A DNA stretch of 32,906 nt, taken from contig JAGVAW010000094.1 in assembly GCA_020060085.1 (NCBI GenBank), forward strand, positions 1 to 32,906, given 5' to 3'. This DNA is from Desulfobacterales bacterium. Its GTDB lineage: Bacteria; Desulfobacterota; Desulfobacteria; Desulfobacterales; Desulfatibacillaceae. Shown piece after piece: positions 9,289 to 18,164 of the stretch (the first letter of the stretch is position 1; each line of letters opens with the position of its first letter). A program made the translations under genes and the position numbers. The notes beneath the pieces are model-generated. The model worked only from the letters and a program-made list of their open reading frames with translations. It searched no databases and had not been told where the DNA came from.

Positions 9289-10362
9289 TCAAGGCCGGGC
9301 TGATGCCCGGTATTCTTCAAGAAGCTCCAGCACCTTATCAAGAAGGTCTTTTGGATACAGCCTTCCGGAAAGCTGATCCCAAAGGGGCCGGGTCAACTGG
9401 CGCATCATATCCAGCTCATTCTTTTCCAGGGCTGTTTCCTGGATGCCGTATTTTTGCAGCGCAATCATAAAGCGCCGGTTTTCCCTTCGCATGGCATCTG
9501 CAAAGTCCCTTTCCATGCTATCCTTGATCTGGAAATACTCGCCCTTGTACTTTTCCGGCAGTTTTTGCCAGTCTTCCGAATTTACGACAACAACCGCGGG
9601 CGAATAGCGCAGATGAACCGCATTCACGAACTTGAAGCGCATGAACATCTGGGTTCCCACCACCATGATTACCGGCCCTATCATGGAGTCAGCCAGATTC
9701 TGCTCAATGGTTGCGCCCATCTGGACGCTGCGCACAGGCAGAGGCTTTGCCCCCAGAGCCTTGAAGGTCTCCTCCTCAATGGCTCCATGCCATGTCATGA
9801 AGCGGGCCTTGCGGAAGTGCTCCAGCTTGGTCATGGGATAGGTGGCGGAATAAACCTGATCAAAGCCCTGATCTATCCATGCAAAAAGAAAAACATGGCT
9901 TTTGGCCATGTATTGCTGAAAAGCATCCCGCAGACGGGACTTTACAAAATCCACCTCTTCATAGCTGTTAAAAAGAAAGGGCAGTTCAAGGATGGCCATT
10001 TCAGGGCACAGCAGGGTGGCTCCAAAACCCGTGAGGCCTGCGCCATTAAGGTGCCCGAAGCGCATCTTGCGGATGATGTCAGTATCATCGCCCATTATGC
10101 CGCCCCAGAAAACCTTTACGGATATTTTGCCATCGCTCACTCTGTCCACAATCGGCAGGACAAGGTGCTCCAACTGTCTGGCATAACCTGCGCCCTTGGG
10201 TACCACGGTGGCAAACTGCCACTCAAGCTTTTCGGAGGAAGTGTCCGGCGTGGCTCTTGCTTCCTGCTCCGCACCCAGGGCAGGGCAGGCAAGCAAAAGA
10301 AGGAGCGCACAGGCTGTGGCAGCCAAAAAGTGCGCCCTGGAAAAAGGCTGAAAAAAGGTCAT
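9289..10362 (-). CDS. TRAP transporter DctP-type substrate-binding protein
   Basis: 357 aa with signal peptide; WQFATVVPKGAGYARQLEHLVLPIVDRVSDGKISVKVFWGGIMGDDTDIIRKMRFGHLNGAGLTGFG pattern typical of DctP. Confidence 0.85.
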   Translation of the reverse strand: MTFFQPFSRAHFLAATACALLLLLACPALGAEQEARATPDTSSEKLEWQFATVVPKGAGYARQLEHLVLPIVDRVSDGKISVKVFWGGIMGDDTDIIRKMRFGHLNGAGLTGFGATLLCPEMAILELPFLFNSYEEVDFVKSRLRDAFQQYMAKSHVFLFAWIDQGFDQVYSATYPMTKLEHFRKARFMTWHGAIEEETFKALGAKPLPVRSVQMGATIEQNLADSMIGPVIMVVGTQMFMRFKFVNAVHLRYSPAVVVVNSEDWQKLPEKYKGEYFQIKDSMERDFADAMRRENRRFMIALQKYGIQETALEKNELDMMRQLTRPLWDQLSGRLYPKDLLDKVLELLEEYRASARP

Positions 10363-10778
10363 GGATTTTCTTTCCCTGGCAGGCGGCAGATTGCCAGCCA
10401 GTTTTTTGATTATGCTTCAAGGGCAAGCCTGGCAGCAAGGTGTTTGTCCGCATCTGGCCGGGGCTTTGCCAACTGCATTTTCGGCATGGCTGTCTTTAAA
10501 TTTTGTTAAAGCTGCATTTTACAGTATGTACCAAAAATGCGGCAAAAGACAAGACTCAACAACCTTTCAGCAGCATATATTTTATCACAGAACTCCAAAC
10601 AGCGGCAAGAAAAGCCTCAATGGGGATTGTAATTATAAGGCGCATAACGGTTTTTTGTCAGCGTTGACATTCAAGCAATCTCTTTGTTAAAGTTCAAAAT
10701 AAGGGCATCCATTACTTTTGATCATTATTTTATGGAAATTGTCCGGTTTCCGGGGGATTTTCTTTTAGGGGGCGTTTA

Positions 10779-12074
10779 ATGAGAACGCAACTTTTCTGCG
10801 GCGTTTTGGCCATGTTTGCAGCGCTTTTCTTTTGCTTTGGCCCGGTCTCTGCCTGGGCTGCCAACAGCTCTATCAACAGCGCCGTGCTTTTAAGCGCCCT
10901 TGGGCCTGAAGAAGGGGCCGGGCATCCTTCTGCATCCCCTTCCGGCCAGGTAAGCACGCAAGAGCTTGACAGCCTGATTCAGGATGCAAGGGAGCAGCGT
11001 CAGGCTTCACTTGATCTTGCCAGCAAGGTGCAGGAGCAGGCGGAGAAAACCGTAGCTGCCCAAAAAGCCATAGAGGAAGCAGAGATGGAAGCCAGGCGCG
11101 CGGAGCTTGACGCCCAGGCCTATGTTGCCAGGGCGATTGAGCTTGAAAGAGAAGTCGCTGCCAGGCCGGATAACCAAAGGCTGGCCGATGAGTTTGCCCG
11201 TTTTCGGGATGTTGCTGCCCAGGCCCAGGCCCGTGCCAGCGAAGTTGCCGCTATGGTGCGTCAGGCGCAGATTGAGTATGAATTGCAGCAACAGGCTGAA
11301 GAAAGCTTAAGAAGGAATCTGGCAATCCAGAGGGAAATAGAAGTCGCTGCCCGCAAGAATCTGGCCGATTTTCTTGAGCGCGCCAGGGCTGCCGGGCTTG
11401 AGATGCCTGCCAGTATGGAGAGGGATGGGGCGGCCCTTGTGGGCCTGACCGGCGAAAGCGCCAACAGCCGCGCAGCTTTTCTGGCGCATCGTGATAAAAT
11501 CCGCAATTTTAACAACCTTGTTGGCCAAATGAAGGATGCCAGCCTAAAGGACGGGGATCTGGACAATGTAATGGGCCGTATGGGCAATGAGATAGTGGGC
11601 CTGGATCTGGAGAAAGCCATTGCCGAGCGCAAGGCCATTGAGCGGTCCACGGCATTTTTGCTGGATGGATTAAGGGCCGGCATTCCCCAAGAAGACGAAT
11701 CTCCCCTTCTCTATCTGGCAGACTACCAGGGCCCCGCGGCCATGGATTTCTGGACCACATATAATTCGGCCCAAAATATGGTGATGGTTAAAGGAAAATA
11801 TTATGTTGTTGCATCCCTGGACACCAAACCTCCCGTGGACTGGGAGTCGGATTTTTTTAGCTTCAGCTCGCCCCGCAGGTATTGGGTTGACCCCAAGGAG
11901 TACGACCCGGCCACAGGGGACACGCGGCCTGTGGGCTATTACCGGGATGATGGGGGATATGCCCTTGCAGGCCTTATAATCATAAGGCCAATGGTTTTTG
12001 AGAAAAGGGTCTCTTACCTCCACTACAATGACAACTGCATCAAACATGGCATGGTATGCGCCTATTGTGATTGA
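10779..12074 (+). CDS. Exported coiled-coil protein with uncharacterised C-terminal domain
   Basis: 431 aa; signal peptide; Ala/Glu/Gln-rich heptad-like region (about aa 50-200); C-terminal globular part rich in Tyr/Trp. Confidence 0.75.
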   Translation: MRTQLFCGVLAMFAALFFCFGPVSAWAANSSINSAVLLSALGPEEGAGHPSASPSGQVSTQELDSLIQDAREQRQASLDLASKVQEQAEKTVAAQKAIEEAEMEARRAELDAQAYVARAIELEREVAARPDNQRLADEFARFRDVAAQAQARASEVAAMVRQAQIEYELQQQAEESLRRNLAIQREIEVAARKNLADFLERARAAGLEMPASMERDGAALVGLTGESANSRAAFLAHRDKIRNFNNLVGQMKDASLKDGDLDNVMGRMGNEIVGLDLEKAIAERKAIERSTAFLLDGLRAGIPQEDESPLLYLADYQGPAAMDFWTTYNSAQNMVMVKGKYYVVASLDTKPPVDWESDFFSFSSPRRYWVDPKEYDPATGDTRPVGYYRDDGGYALAGLIIIRPMVFEKRVSYLHYNDNCIKHGMVCAYCD

Positions 12075-12125
12075 AGAGGCTGAAAAGGCCGGGGGGAAAT
12101 TTTGGTTTTGGAGGAGTTCCTTATT

Positions 12126-13499
12126 TTAAGGGGTGACCCCCAGGCTGGCATAAACCTTTTGCCTTGACGCAAAGGATGAGGCAAGAACCCCAGGCTCATC
12201 CACATAATCATAAATCCAGGCTGTTTCCTTGCCCGGAGCAGTACGGATAACCCTGCCCACCACCTGAAGCACCCTTCCTGAAAACCGCACAGGCGTTGCC
12301 AGAAAAAGCCCGGCAAGAGCAGAGCAGTCAAACCCCTCGCCAATGAGCTGAAGAGTTGCCACAAGCACGCCCAGGTCTCCGGCCCTGGCTTCCTCCACCA
12401 CGGTTTTGCGCTGAACAGCGCTGCAATCGCCGGTGAGCAGGGCAACCCTTTGGTCCATTGCTTCCACCAGACCGGCAAGGGTGCGGCAATGCTCCTTGCG
12501 GTCTGAAACCACAAGGGCCGTGCGGCCCGTTTTCTGGCGGAAAAGGGCTGCATCTTTAGCAATCATGCTGTTTCTTTGCCCGTCTTCAACAAGGGCGCAG
12601 ACAAGGGCCTGGTAGTCATCCTGATATGGGTAGTCAAACCCGGTTTTGCGCACCACAAGCCTAGCTCCGGTTATAACCCCCTGTCTGCGGACAATTTGCC
12701 TGGCGCAGCGGCCCACGGAATCGCCCATGTAAAGATGGATAAGCTCTGTGAGGCCATCCCGGCGGAAAGGCGTGGCGGAAAGCCCCAGCATATAGCGGCT
12801 GTTAAAGGCCTTAACCGCGTGGGTGAAGGTTTTTGCAGGAACCCGGTGGCATTCGTCCACCACAAGAAAGCCGGTATTGGCGGCCACATCTTTGGCGCAC
12901 TGATAAAGGGTGTTCACCAGACAAAGGGTAAGGGGTCGCCCCAGCTCACGACAGCCGTCCCCCACAAGGCCTATGCTGCTCCGGTCAAGGCCCAGAAAAT
13001 GCTGTGCCCTGTCCAGCCACTGTTGCAAAAGCTCGCGGGTGTGGACAATCACACAAGCTGGCTGCCTTCTTTGTGCAATGCAATAAAGGGCAATTACCGT
13101 CTTGCCCGCTCCGGTGGGAAGCTCAACAACGGCAAATCGCTTGCCAAGTATTTTGCCGGCTGCATCCTGCTGGAAGTCGAAAAGTTCTGCCTTGAAATCA
13201 AAGGCAACAGGTGGCAGTTGCCGGGTCATATCCTGTACAACAAAGTTGACCCCATGCTCTTTGAGCAGGCACAAAAGACTTCCTGCAAAGCCTCTAGGCA
13301 TCCACATAAAAGGTTCCCGGCGCACAAAAAAGGAAAGCCGCTTTGGAGTGTCGCGGCACCATCGCCCGTATTTGCGCTTTTCCATCCAGGCTGGGTTGGG
13401 CATGGAAAGACGGCGCACCAGGTCCACGCGAAGGGCAGAAGAAATCTCCCCATTCATGCGGATTTTGGAATCCACCAGTATTTCAAGGGGTTTTTCCAA
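12126..13499 (-). CDS. DEAD/DEAH-box helicase, XPB/RAD25-like (SF2)
   Basis: 457 aa; Walker A VELPTGAGKTV, DECH box VVDECHRVPA, motif III LGLSATPFRRDG, motif VI QVVGRVIRTAPGK. Confidence 0.9.
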   Translation of the reverse strand: MEKPLEILVDSKIRMNGEISSALRVDLVRRLSMPNPAWMEKRKYGRWCRDTPKRLSFFVRREPFMWMPRGFAGSLLCLLKEHGVNFVVQDMTRQLPPVAFDFKAELFDFQQDAAGKILGKRFAVVELPTGAGKTVIALYCIAQRRQPACVIVHTRELLQQWLDRAQHFLGLDRSSIGLVGDGCRELGRPLTLCLVNTLYQCAKDVAANTGFLVVDECHRVPAKTFTHAVKAFNSRYMLGLSATPFRRDGLTELIHLYMGDSVGRCARQIVRRQGVITGARLVVRKTGFDYPYQDDYQALVCALVEDGQRNSMIAKDAALFRQKTGRTALVVSDRKEHCRTLAGLVEAMDQRVALLTGDCSAVQRKTVVEEARAGDLGVLVATLQLIGEGFDCSALAGLFLATPVRFSGRVLQVVGRVIRTAPGKETAWIYDYVDEPGVLASSFASRQKVYASLGVTP

Positions 13500-13613
13500 G
13501 CAGGTAAAGCCTTATGCCTAATTTTGGGGCAAGTGCCTCCAATAACAGGCTTATTTCAATGCGCACATGGCAACTTTTATTCATCAAAACAGGGCTGCCA
13601 AACAGGACTGCTA

Positions 13614-13645
13614 TTGACTTGCCGGACTTTTGTGCACAATATATA
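13614..13645 (+). promoter_or_regulatory. Candidate sigma-70-like promoter upstream of the chalcone-isomerase-like gene
   Basis: TTGACT (13614-13619) followed by AT-rich AATATATATA around 13638-13645; spacing somewhat long. Confidence 0.3.
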
Positions 13646-13734
13646 TAGAGGCGCTGGCATGTCAATGCAGCGAATGACTAGTTCGTTTGACTATCTAACA
13701 GTTGTTGCGCAAAGAGGCGCCAAGAGGTGAAAAA

Positions 13735-14313
13735 ATGACCGTGAAAAAAATGCTTGTTCTGGCCTGCTGTCTTCTTCTGTTTTCCACTCCGGTATCCGCC
13801 CGCAGCCTTGGCGGAGTGGAGCTTCCCGAAATCATTGATGCAGAAGGGGTGACCCTGAATCTCAATGGCGCGGATGTAAGGAAAAAGTTCAAGTTTGTCA
13901 GCGTTTATGCTGGCGGGTTGTATCTGGCCCAAAAAGCCTCGGATGCAGCGGCAGTCATCAATGCAGATGAGCCCATGGCCATTGCAATGGCATGGATAAG
14001 GGGCAATACGCCCAATGCGGATGTTGCCGAGGCCTGGAAAGAAGGCTTTGGAAGGGCCACGGGCGGGGATCTGGCATCCATCAATGACGAGTTTAGTCGC
14101 TTTTTGGCCTTTTTCCCTGAAAAGTACGAAAAAAATGACCTCTTTGTTTTTGCTTACACACCGGAGCGGGGCACGGCCCTCATCTATAACGGTGTGGAAA
14201 AGGATGTTATTGAGGGCTTGGAGTTCAAGAAGGCCCTTTTCGGCAACTGGCTTGGGGAAAATCCGGGCGACAGCAGCCTGGAAAACCTCAAAAAAAGTAT
14301 GCTTGGCAACTGA
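13735..14313 (+). CDS. Chalcone isomerase-like domain exported protein
   Basis: ORF open from 13702 (TTG); ATG at 13735 preceded by aagaggtg; signal peptide; GVELPEIIDAEGVTLNLNGADVRKKFKFVSVYAGGLYL...FVFAYTPERGTALIYNGVEK typical of the CHI-like family. Confidence 0.85.
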   Translation: MTVKKMLVLACCLLLFSTPVSARSLGGVELPEIIDAEGVTLNLNGADVRKKFKFVSVYAGGLYLAQKASDAAAVINADEPMAIAMAWIRGNTPNADVAEAWKEGFGRATGGDLASINDEFSRFLAFFPEKYEKNDLFVFAYTPERGTALIYNGVEKDVIEGLEFKKALFGNWLGENPGDSSLENLKKSMLGN

Positions 14314-14340
14314 CGCCAACTGAAAGCTCAAAGATTTTAC

Positions 14341-14380
14341 CGGGGGGAGGCGCTCTTTTTAGGGTACCTCCCCCTTTTTG
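14341..14380 (+). terminator. Rho-independent terminator
   Basis: GGGGGAGG...CCTCCCCC stem followed by TTTTTG. Confidence 0.7.
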
Positions 14381-14690
14381 TTTGGCACAGCCCGAACCCG
14401 CCATAAAAAATATGGATAAGGGTTCAGGGCAAGGCCGGGAATCGGCCAAAAGCGCAACAAACCGGCCCGTGCGTTTTTGGCAAGGCCTAACATTGCCGGG
14501 CTTGTGGCGGCAGGCATTTCCGGCTTTGGGCATTCCTTGATTTTGCTCCTTTAACTTCCCTGTTAGCCCCCTGTTGTGCTCCTTGACATCCGAGCTGTCA
14601 CACTGTTAAGTTTTTATGGGGATAAAATTATAATTTTATGAAAAAACAACTTTCCACCATACAACCGCGCGTCTGCGTCATGAGCATTCC

Positions 14691-15644
14691 ATGAACAAAA
14701 ATTCCCAATTGCCGGGTCAATTCCAGGCGAACCAAGTCAAACTGGCGGATTTGGTTCCCATGCACGACCCGGAGGCAGTTCACAGGGAAGTCAGCCACAT
14801 AGCGCGGCTTATTTTCAAAGATCTGGATCTGACACTTGTTAACACTATTTTCAATGATATTTACGCGTTGTTTGAAGGGCATTACCCAAGCTTCCGCTGC
14901 TGCAACACACAGTTTCACGATTTCCAGCACACAACCGACTGCTACCTTGCAATGGCCCGGCTTATGCATGGGGCTGTTGTGCAGGGGGTGCGGTTCACCC
15001 GGCGCGAGGTGGTGCTGGGCCTGGTCACGGCCCTCATGCACGATACGGGCTATATTCAGGAGGACAATGACAGCCCGGAGCAGACTGGAGGGGCATACAC
15101 CCTTGTCCATGTTAGCCGAAGCATTGACTTTATGGATCGCTACTTTGCAAAAAAGGGCCTTGCCTTTGAAGATTTTGAGCTTTGCCGCCGCTGCGTGAAA
15201 TGCACGGGCCTGGATGTGACCATAAATGGCATAAAGTTCGAATCAAAGGAGCATGCCCTGCTGGGAAGGATGCTTGCCACAGCGGATCTTTTGGGCCAGA
15301 TTGCGGCCAGGACCTACCTAGAAAAACTGACCTTCCTTTACCGGGAGTTTGAGGAGGCCGGGGTCAGCGGATTTAAGAACGAGCTTGATCTGATGAACAA
15401 GACAGGGGCTTTTTACGCTGCCACCAAAAAGCGCCTGACAACCGAGCTTGAGGGCGTCTGCCAGTATTCCCGCAGCCATTTTGTTGCCCGCTGGGGAGTG
15501 GATGCCGACCTTTATGTCCAGGCCATGGACAGAAACATAGGTTATCTTGATTTTATTTTGAAAAACCACGAAAAGGAATATCGCTCCTTCCTCCGGCGCG
15601 GAGGAATCTTTGGGCAGGCCCAAAAAGAGTGCAGCCATAAATAG
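14691..15644 (+). CDS. HD-domain phosphohydrolase, possibly cyclic-nucleotide phosphodiesterase-like
   Basis: 317 aa; metal-binding patterns FHDFQHTTDC and ALMHDTGYIQEDND, resembling HNxxHxxD...HDxxH of HD/PDEase families. Confidence 0.75.
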   Translation: MNKNSQLPGQFQANQVKLADLVPMHDPEAVHREVSHIARLIFKDLDLTLVNTIFNDIYALFEGHYPSFRCCNTQFHDFQHTTDCYLAMARLMHGAVVQGVRFTRREVVLGLVTALMHDTGYIQEDNDSPEQTGGAYTLVHVSRSIDFMDRYFAKKGLAFEDFELCRRCVKCTGLDVTINGIKFESKEHALLGRMLATADLLGQIAARTYLEKLTFLYREFEEAGVSGFKNELDLMNKTGAFYAATKKRLTTELEGVCQYSRSHFVARWGVDADLYVQAMDRNIGYLDFILKNHEKEYRSFLRRGGIFGQAQKECSHK

Positions 15645-15646
15645 AC

Positions 15647-16645
15647 TTGCTCAAAAATTGCGCAAAAGTGGTGCTGCAACCACCCCCTTGCAGCAGACTC
15701 CTTGCAGGTAAGGCCATAAGGACATACATCTTGGATCTTGAAAACCCCCGGCTTGACGCAGATATTTTAAATTCCCTTTTTGACGGCCTTTATGTTGTTG
15801 ATTCTTCCAGAAGAATCCGCTTCTGGAGCAAGGGGGCCGAGCGCATTACAGGTTTTTTGGCCCATGAGGTTTTGGGAAGCTCATGTGCCGACAACATACT
15901 TGTCCATACCGATGCCTTTGGCAAAAGCCTTTGCGGTGAGGCCTGCCCCTTGAGCTATTCCCTTGCCAGCGGCAGCGAAAGGGAGTCTGTTGCTTTTGCG
16001 CGCCACAAAAAAGGGTACAGGGTTGCGGTGAGGATTCGCACAAGGCCCTTAAAGGACGGGCAGGGCAGGGTGATAGGCGCTGTGGAGATTTTCAACGACC
16101 ACCCTGAAGCCAAATCTGCCATGCAGGTTATTGCCGATCTGGAGAAGATGGCCCTTGTTGACATCCTGACCCAGCTTCCCAACAGGCGCTACCTGGAAGC
16201 CCAGATTGAGGCGGCCATAAACCGTTTTCAGCGCCTTGACATTCCCTTTGGCCTTCTTGTGATGGATCTGGACGGTTTCAAAACTGTGAACGATCGTGCA
16301 GGGCATGCAGCAGGGGACAGGATGCTCAAAACAGTTGCGCGCACCCTGGCAAACTCCATTCGCTCTTTTGACATGGTGGGCCGCTGGGGCGGAGACGAGT
16401 TCCTTGCCCTGGTTGCAGCAGACAGCCCCAATGCCCTCAAGCAGGTGGGAGAGCGATACAGGGCGCTTGTGGAGGCCACCATAACCCGCATTGCACAGGT
16501 GGATATCCACATCACCATTTCCGTGGGTGGCGCCCTCTGCCGTCATAACGACACGGCAGCCTCAATTTTTGCCCGCGCGGATGCCCTTCTTTACAAATGC
16601 AAAAACTCCGGCAAAAACTGCGTGCTTGTGGATGACGGGCAGTAA
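15647..16645 (+). CDS. PAS-GGDEF diguanylate cyclase
   Basis: 332 aa; PAS region (ILNSLFDGLYVVDSSRRIRFWSKGAERITGF); GGDEF core VDILTQLPNRRYLEAQI...DLDGFKTVNDRAGHAAGD...RSFDMVGRWGGDEFLALV, with intact GGDEF and RxxD I-site; probable TTG start. Confidence 0.9.
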   Translation: MLKNCAKVVLQPPPCSRLLAGKAIRTYILDLENPRLDADILNSLFDGLYVVDSSRRIRFWSKGAERITGFLAHEVLGSSCADNILVHTDAFGKSLCGEACPLSYSLASGSERESVAFARHKKGYRVAVRIRTRPLKDGQGRVIGAVEIFNDHPEAKSAMQVIADLEKMALVDILTQLPNRRYLEAQIEAAINRFQRLDIPFGLLVMDLDGFKTVNDRAGHAAGDRMLKTVARTLANSIRSFDMVGRWGGDEFLALVAADSPNALKQVGERYRALVEATITRIAQVDIHITISVGGALCRHNDTAASIFARADALLYKCKNSGKNCVLVDDGQ

Positions 16646-16696
16646 GGCCGGGTAACCGACGCCGGGGGCTGTGAAAAATTTAATTTCCTGAAACAA

Positions 16697-18016
16697 TTGC
16701 AAAAAGAGGCATTGAAATTGCTGAACACGGTTTTCCGCCTTGTTTTTATTCTCGCCCTGCTGCTGGCTGCTGCCCCGCCTTTGGCAGGGGCATCGGATAC
16801 GGATATTCCAACCCCTGTTCGGGCTGTGCTTAATCAGGCCTTTGAGCTTATTGAAAAGGGCAGGGCCAGCGAGGCTGCCGCGCTGCTGGAGGATTTTGCG
16901 GCAAAACCTGGCAATCGCCGCAGTATGGAGCAGGCCGGGCATCTTGTGGAATTCACCCTGGGTAATGCCCACCATGCTGCCGGAAACATTGCCAAGGCCA
17001 GGCAGGGTTTTGAGCGGGCGGTCAAGGTCAGGCCGGATTACCGGCCAGCATGGCAGAATCTGGCCATAACTGCCCACGAGGCAGGCAACTATGCGGATGC
17101 CGGGGAATCTTTTTTAAAGACTTATGAGCTTGGCGCAGAGCAGGGGCTGCTTGATGCGGATATGCTTTATTTTGCAGCGGTCGCCTTTGTCAGCGCCCAG
17201 AAATATGACAAGGCTGCCTCAATCCTGGAGCAGCTTTTTGCCGGGTACCCGGAAAAGGCTGCAAACAGGGAGCTAAAAAGCCTTCTTGTCCATGCCTATT
17301 TGGGGGCGCAGGCTTCCTTGAAGGCCATTGCCCTGCTGGAGGAGCTTGTTGCTTCATCCACAGGCGAGGAGCGCCGCCGCTTCGGCGAGCAGCTTCTGCA
17401 CCAGTATCTGGCCCTGGAGATGACCAAAAATGCCCTTGCCCTTGTGCGCCATCTTGTGGATGAGGATTCTTCCCATGCCCTGTGGTGGAAAAGCCTTGCC
17501 CACATTCTGCTCATGCAGGAGCGCTACGAGCAGGGGCTTGCCGCCATGTGGGCCTACGGCCAGTTACAGCCCTGGACTGTTGAGGAAAGGGTGCTTGTTG
17601 CAGACCTTTATCTGGCCCTGGACATTCCGGCAAAGGCCTTGGAGGCACTTTCAGGGCTGCCTGATGAGAATGTATTGGCAGACCGCTTGAAAAAGATGCT
17701 CTACTGCGCCCGAAGGCTTCTGGAACCCCAAAAGGCCCTTGAATTGCTGGAAAAGCATGGCCATGTGCTGGAAAAAGGCGAGAAGGATATAACCAGGGCT
17801 GACATACTTTACGAGCAGGGCGATTTTGCACAGGCAGAAAAAGCCTACGAAAAAGCGGCATTGGCAGGCTTTGCCCCAGGCAGGGCCTGGCTGATGGCCG
17901 GACACTCGGCCCTTGCTGCTGATGATAACCCGGAAAAGGCCCGGCAGGCCTTTACCAAGTCCGCCGGATTTGAGAGCCACCGCAAAGAGGCAAATGACAT
18001 GCTGGAAAGGTTTTGA
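16697..18016 (+). CDS. TPR-repeat exported protein
   Basis: 439 aa; N-terminal hydrophobic signal; TPR-like helices (AGNIAKARQGFERAVKVRPDYRPAWQNLAITAHEAGNYADAGESFLKTYELG); probable TTG start. Confidence 0.8.
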   Translation: MQKEALKLLNTVFRLVFILALLLAAAPPLAGASDTDIPTPVRAVLNQAFELIEKGRASEAAALLEDFAAKPGNRRSMEQAGHLVEFTLGNAHHAAGNIAKARQGFERAVKVRPDYRPAWQNLAITAHEAGNYADAGESFLKTYELGAEQGLLDADMLYFAAVAFVSAQKYDKAASILEQLFAGYPEKAANRELKSLLVHAYLGAQASLKAIALLEELVASSTGEERRRFGEQLLHQYLALEMTKNALALVRHLVDEDSSHALWWKSLAHILLMQERYEQGLAAMWAYGQLQPWTVEERVLVADLYLALDIPAKALEALSGLPDENVLADRLKKMLYCARRLLEPQKALELLEKHGHVLEKGEKDITRADILYEQGDFAQAEKAYEKAALAGFAPGRAWLMAGHSALAADDNPEKARQAFTKSAGFESHRKEANDMLERF

Positions 18017-18164
18017 GCAAAAGCCTTAAAGAAGTGGGAAGCCTTTTATCAGGCGGCTTTCCTGCTTTCCTGCGGTTTGATTGAAACCCTTGCTTTGGCC
18101 AAAACGCCAAGTTGAGCCATTGTCCTCAAGGCCTGCTGCTGACATCCGCTTCTGCTACCTGATT

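Noticed and set aside
9454-10509. 351-aa + strand ORF
   Set aside because: Antisense to the DctP-type gene; no recognisable motifs.
12576-13730. 384-aa + strand ORF
   Set aside because: Antisense shadow of the XPB-like helicase, whose motifs are unambiguous on the minus strand.
18017-18164. Possible bidirectional terminator between the convergent TPR genes
   Set aside because: The GGGAAGCC/GGCTTTCC pairing has a mismatch and no clear T-run; too weak to list.
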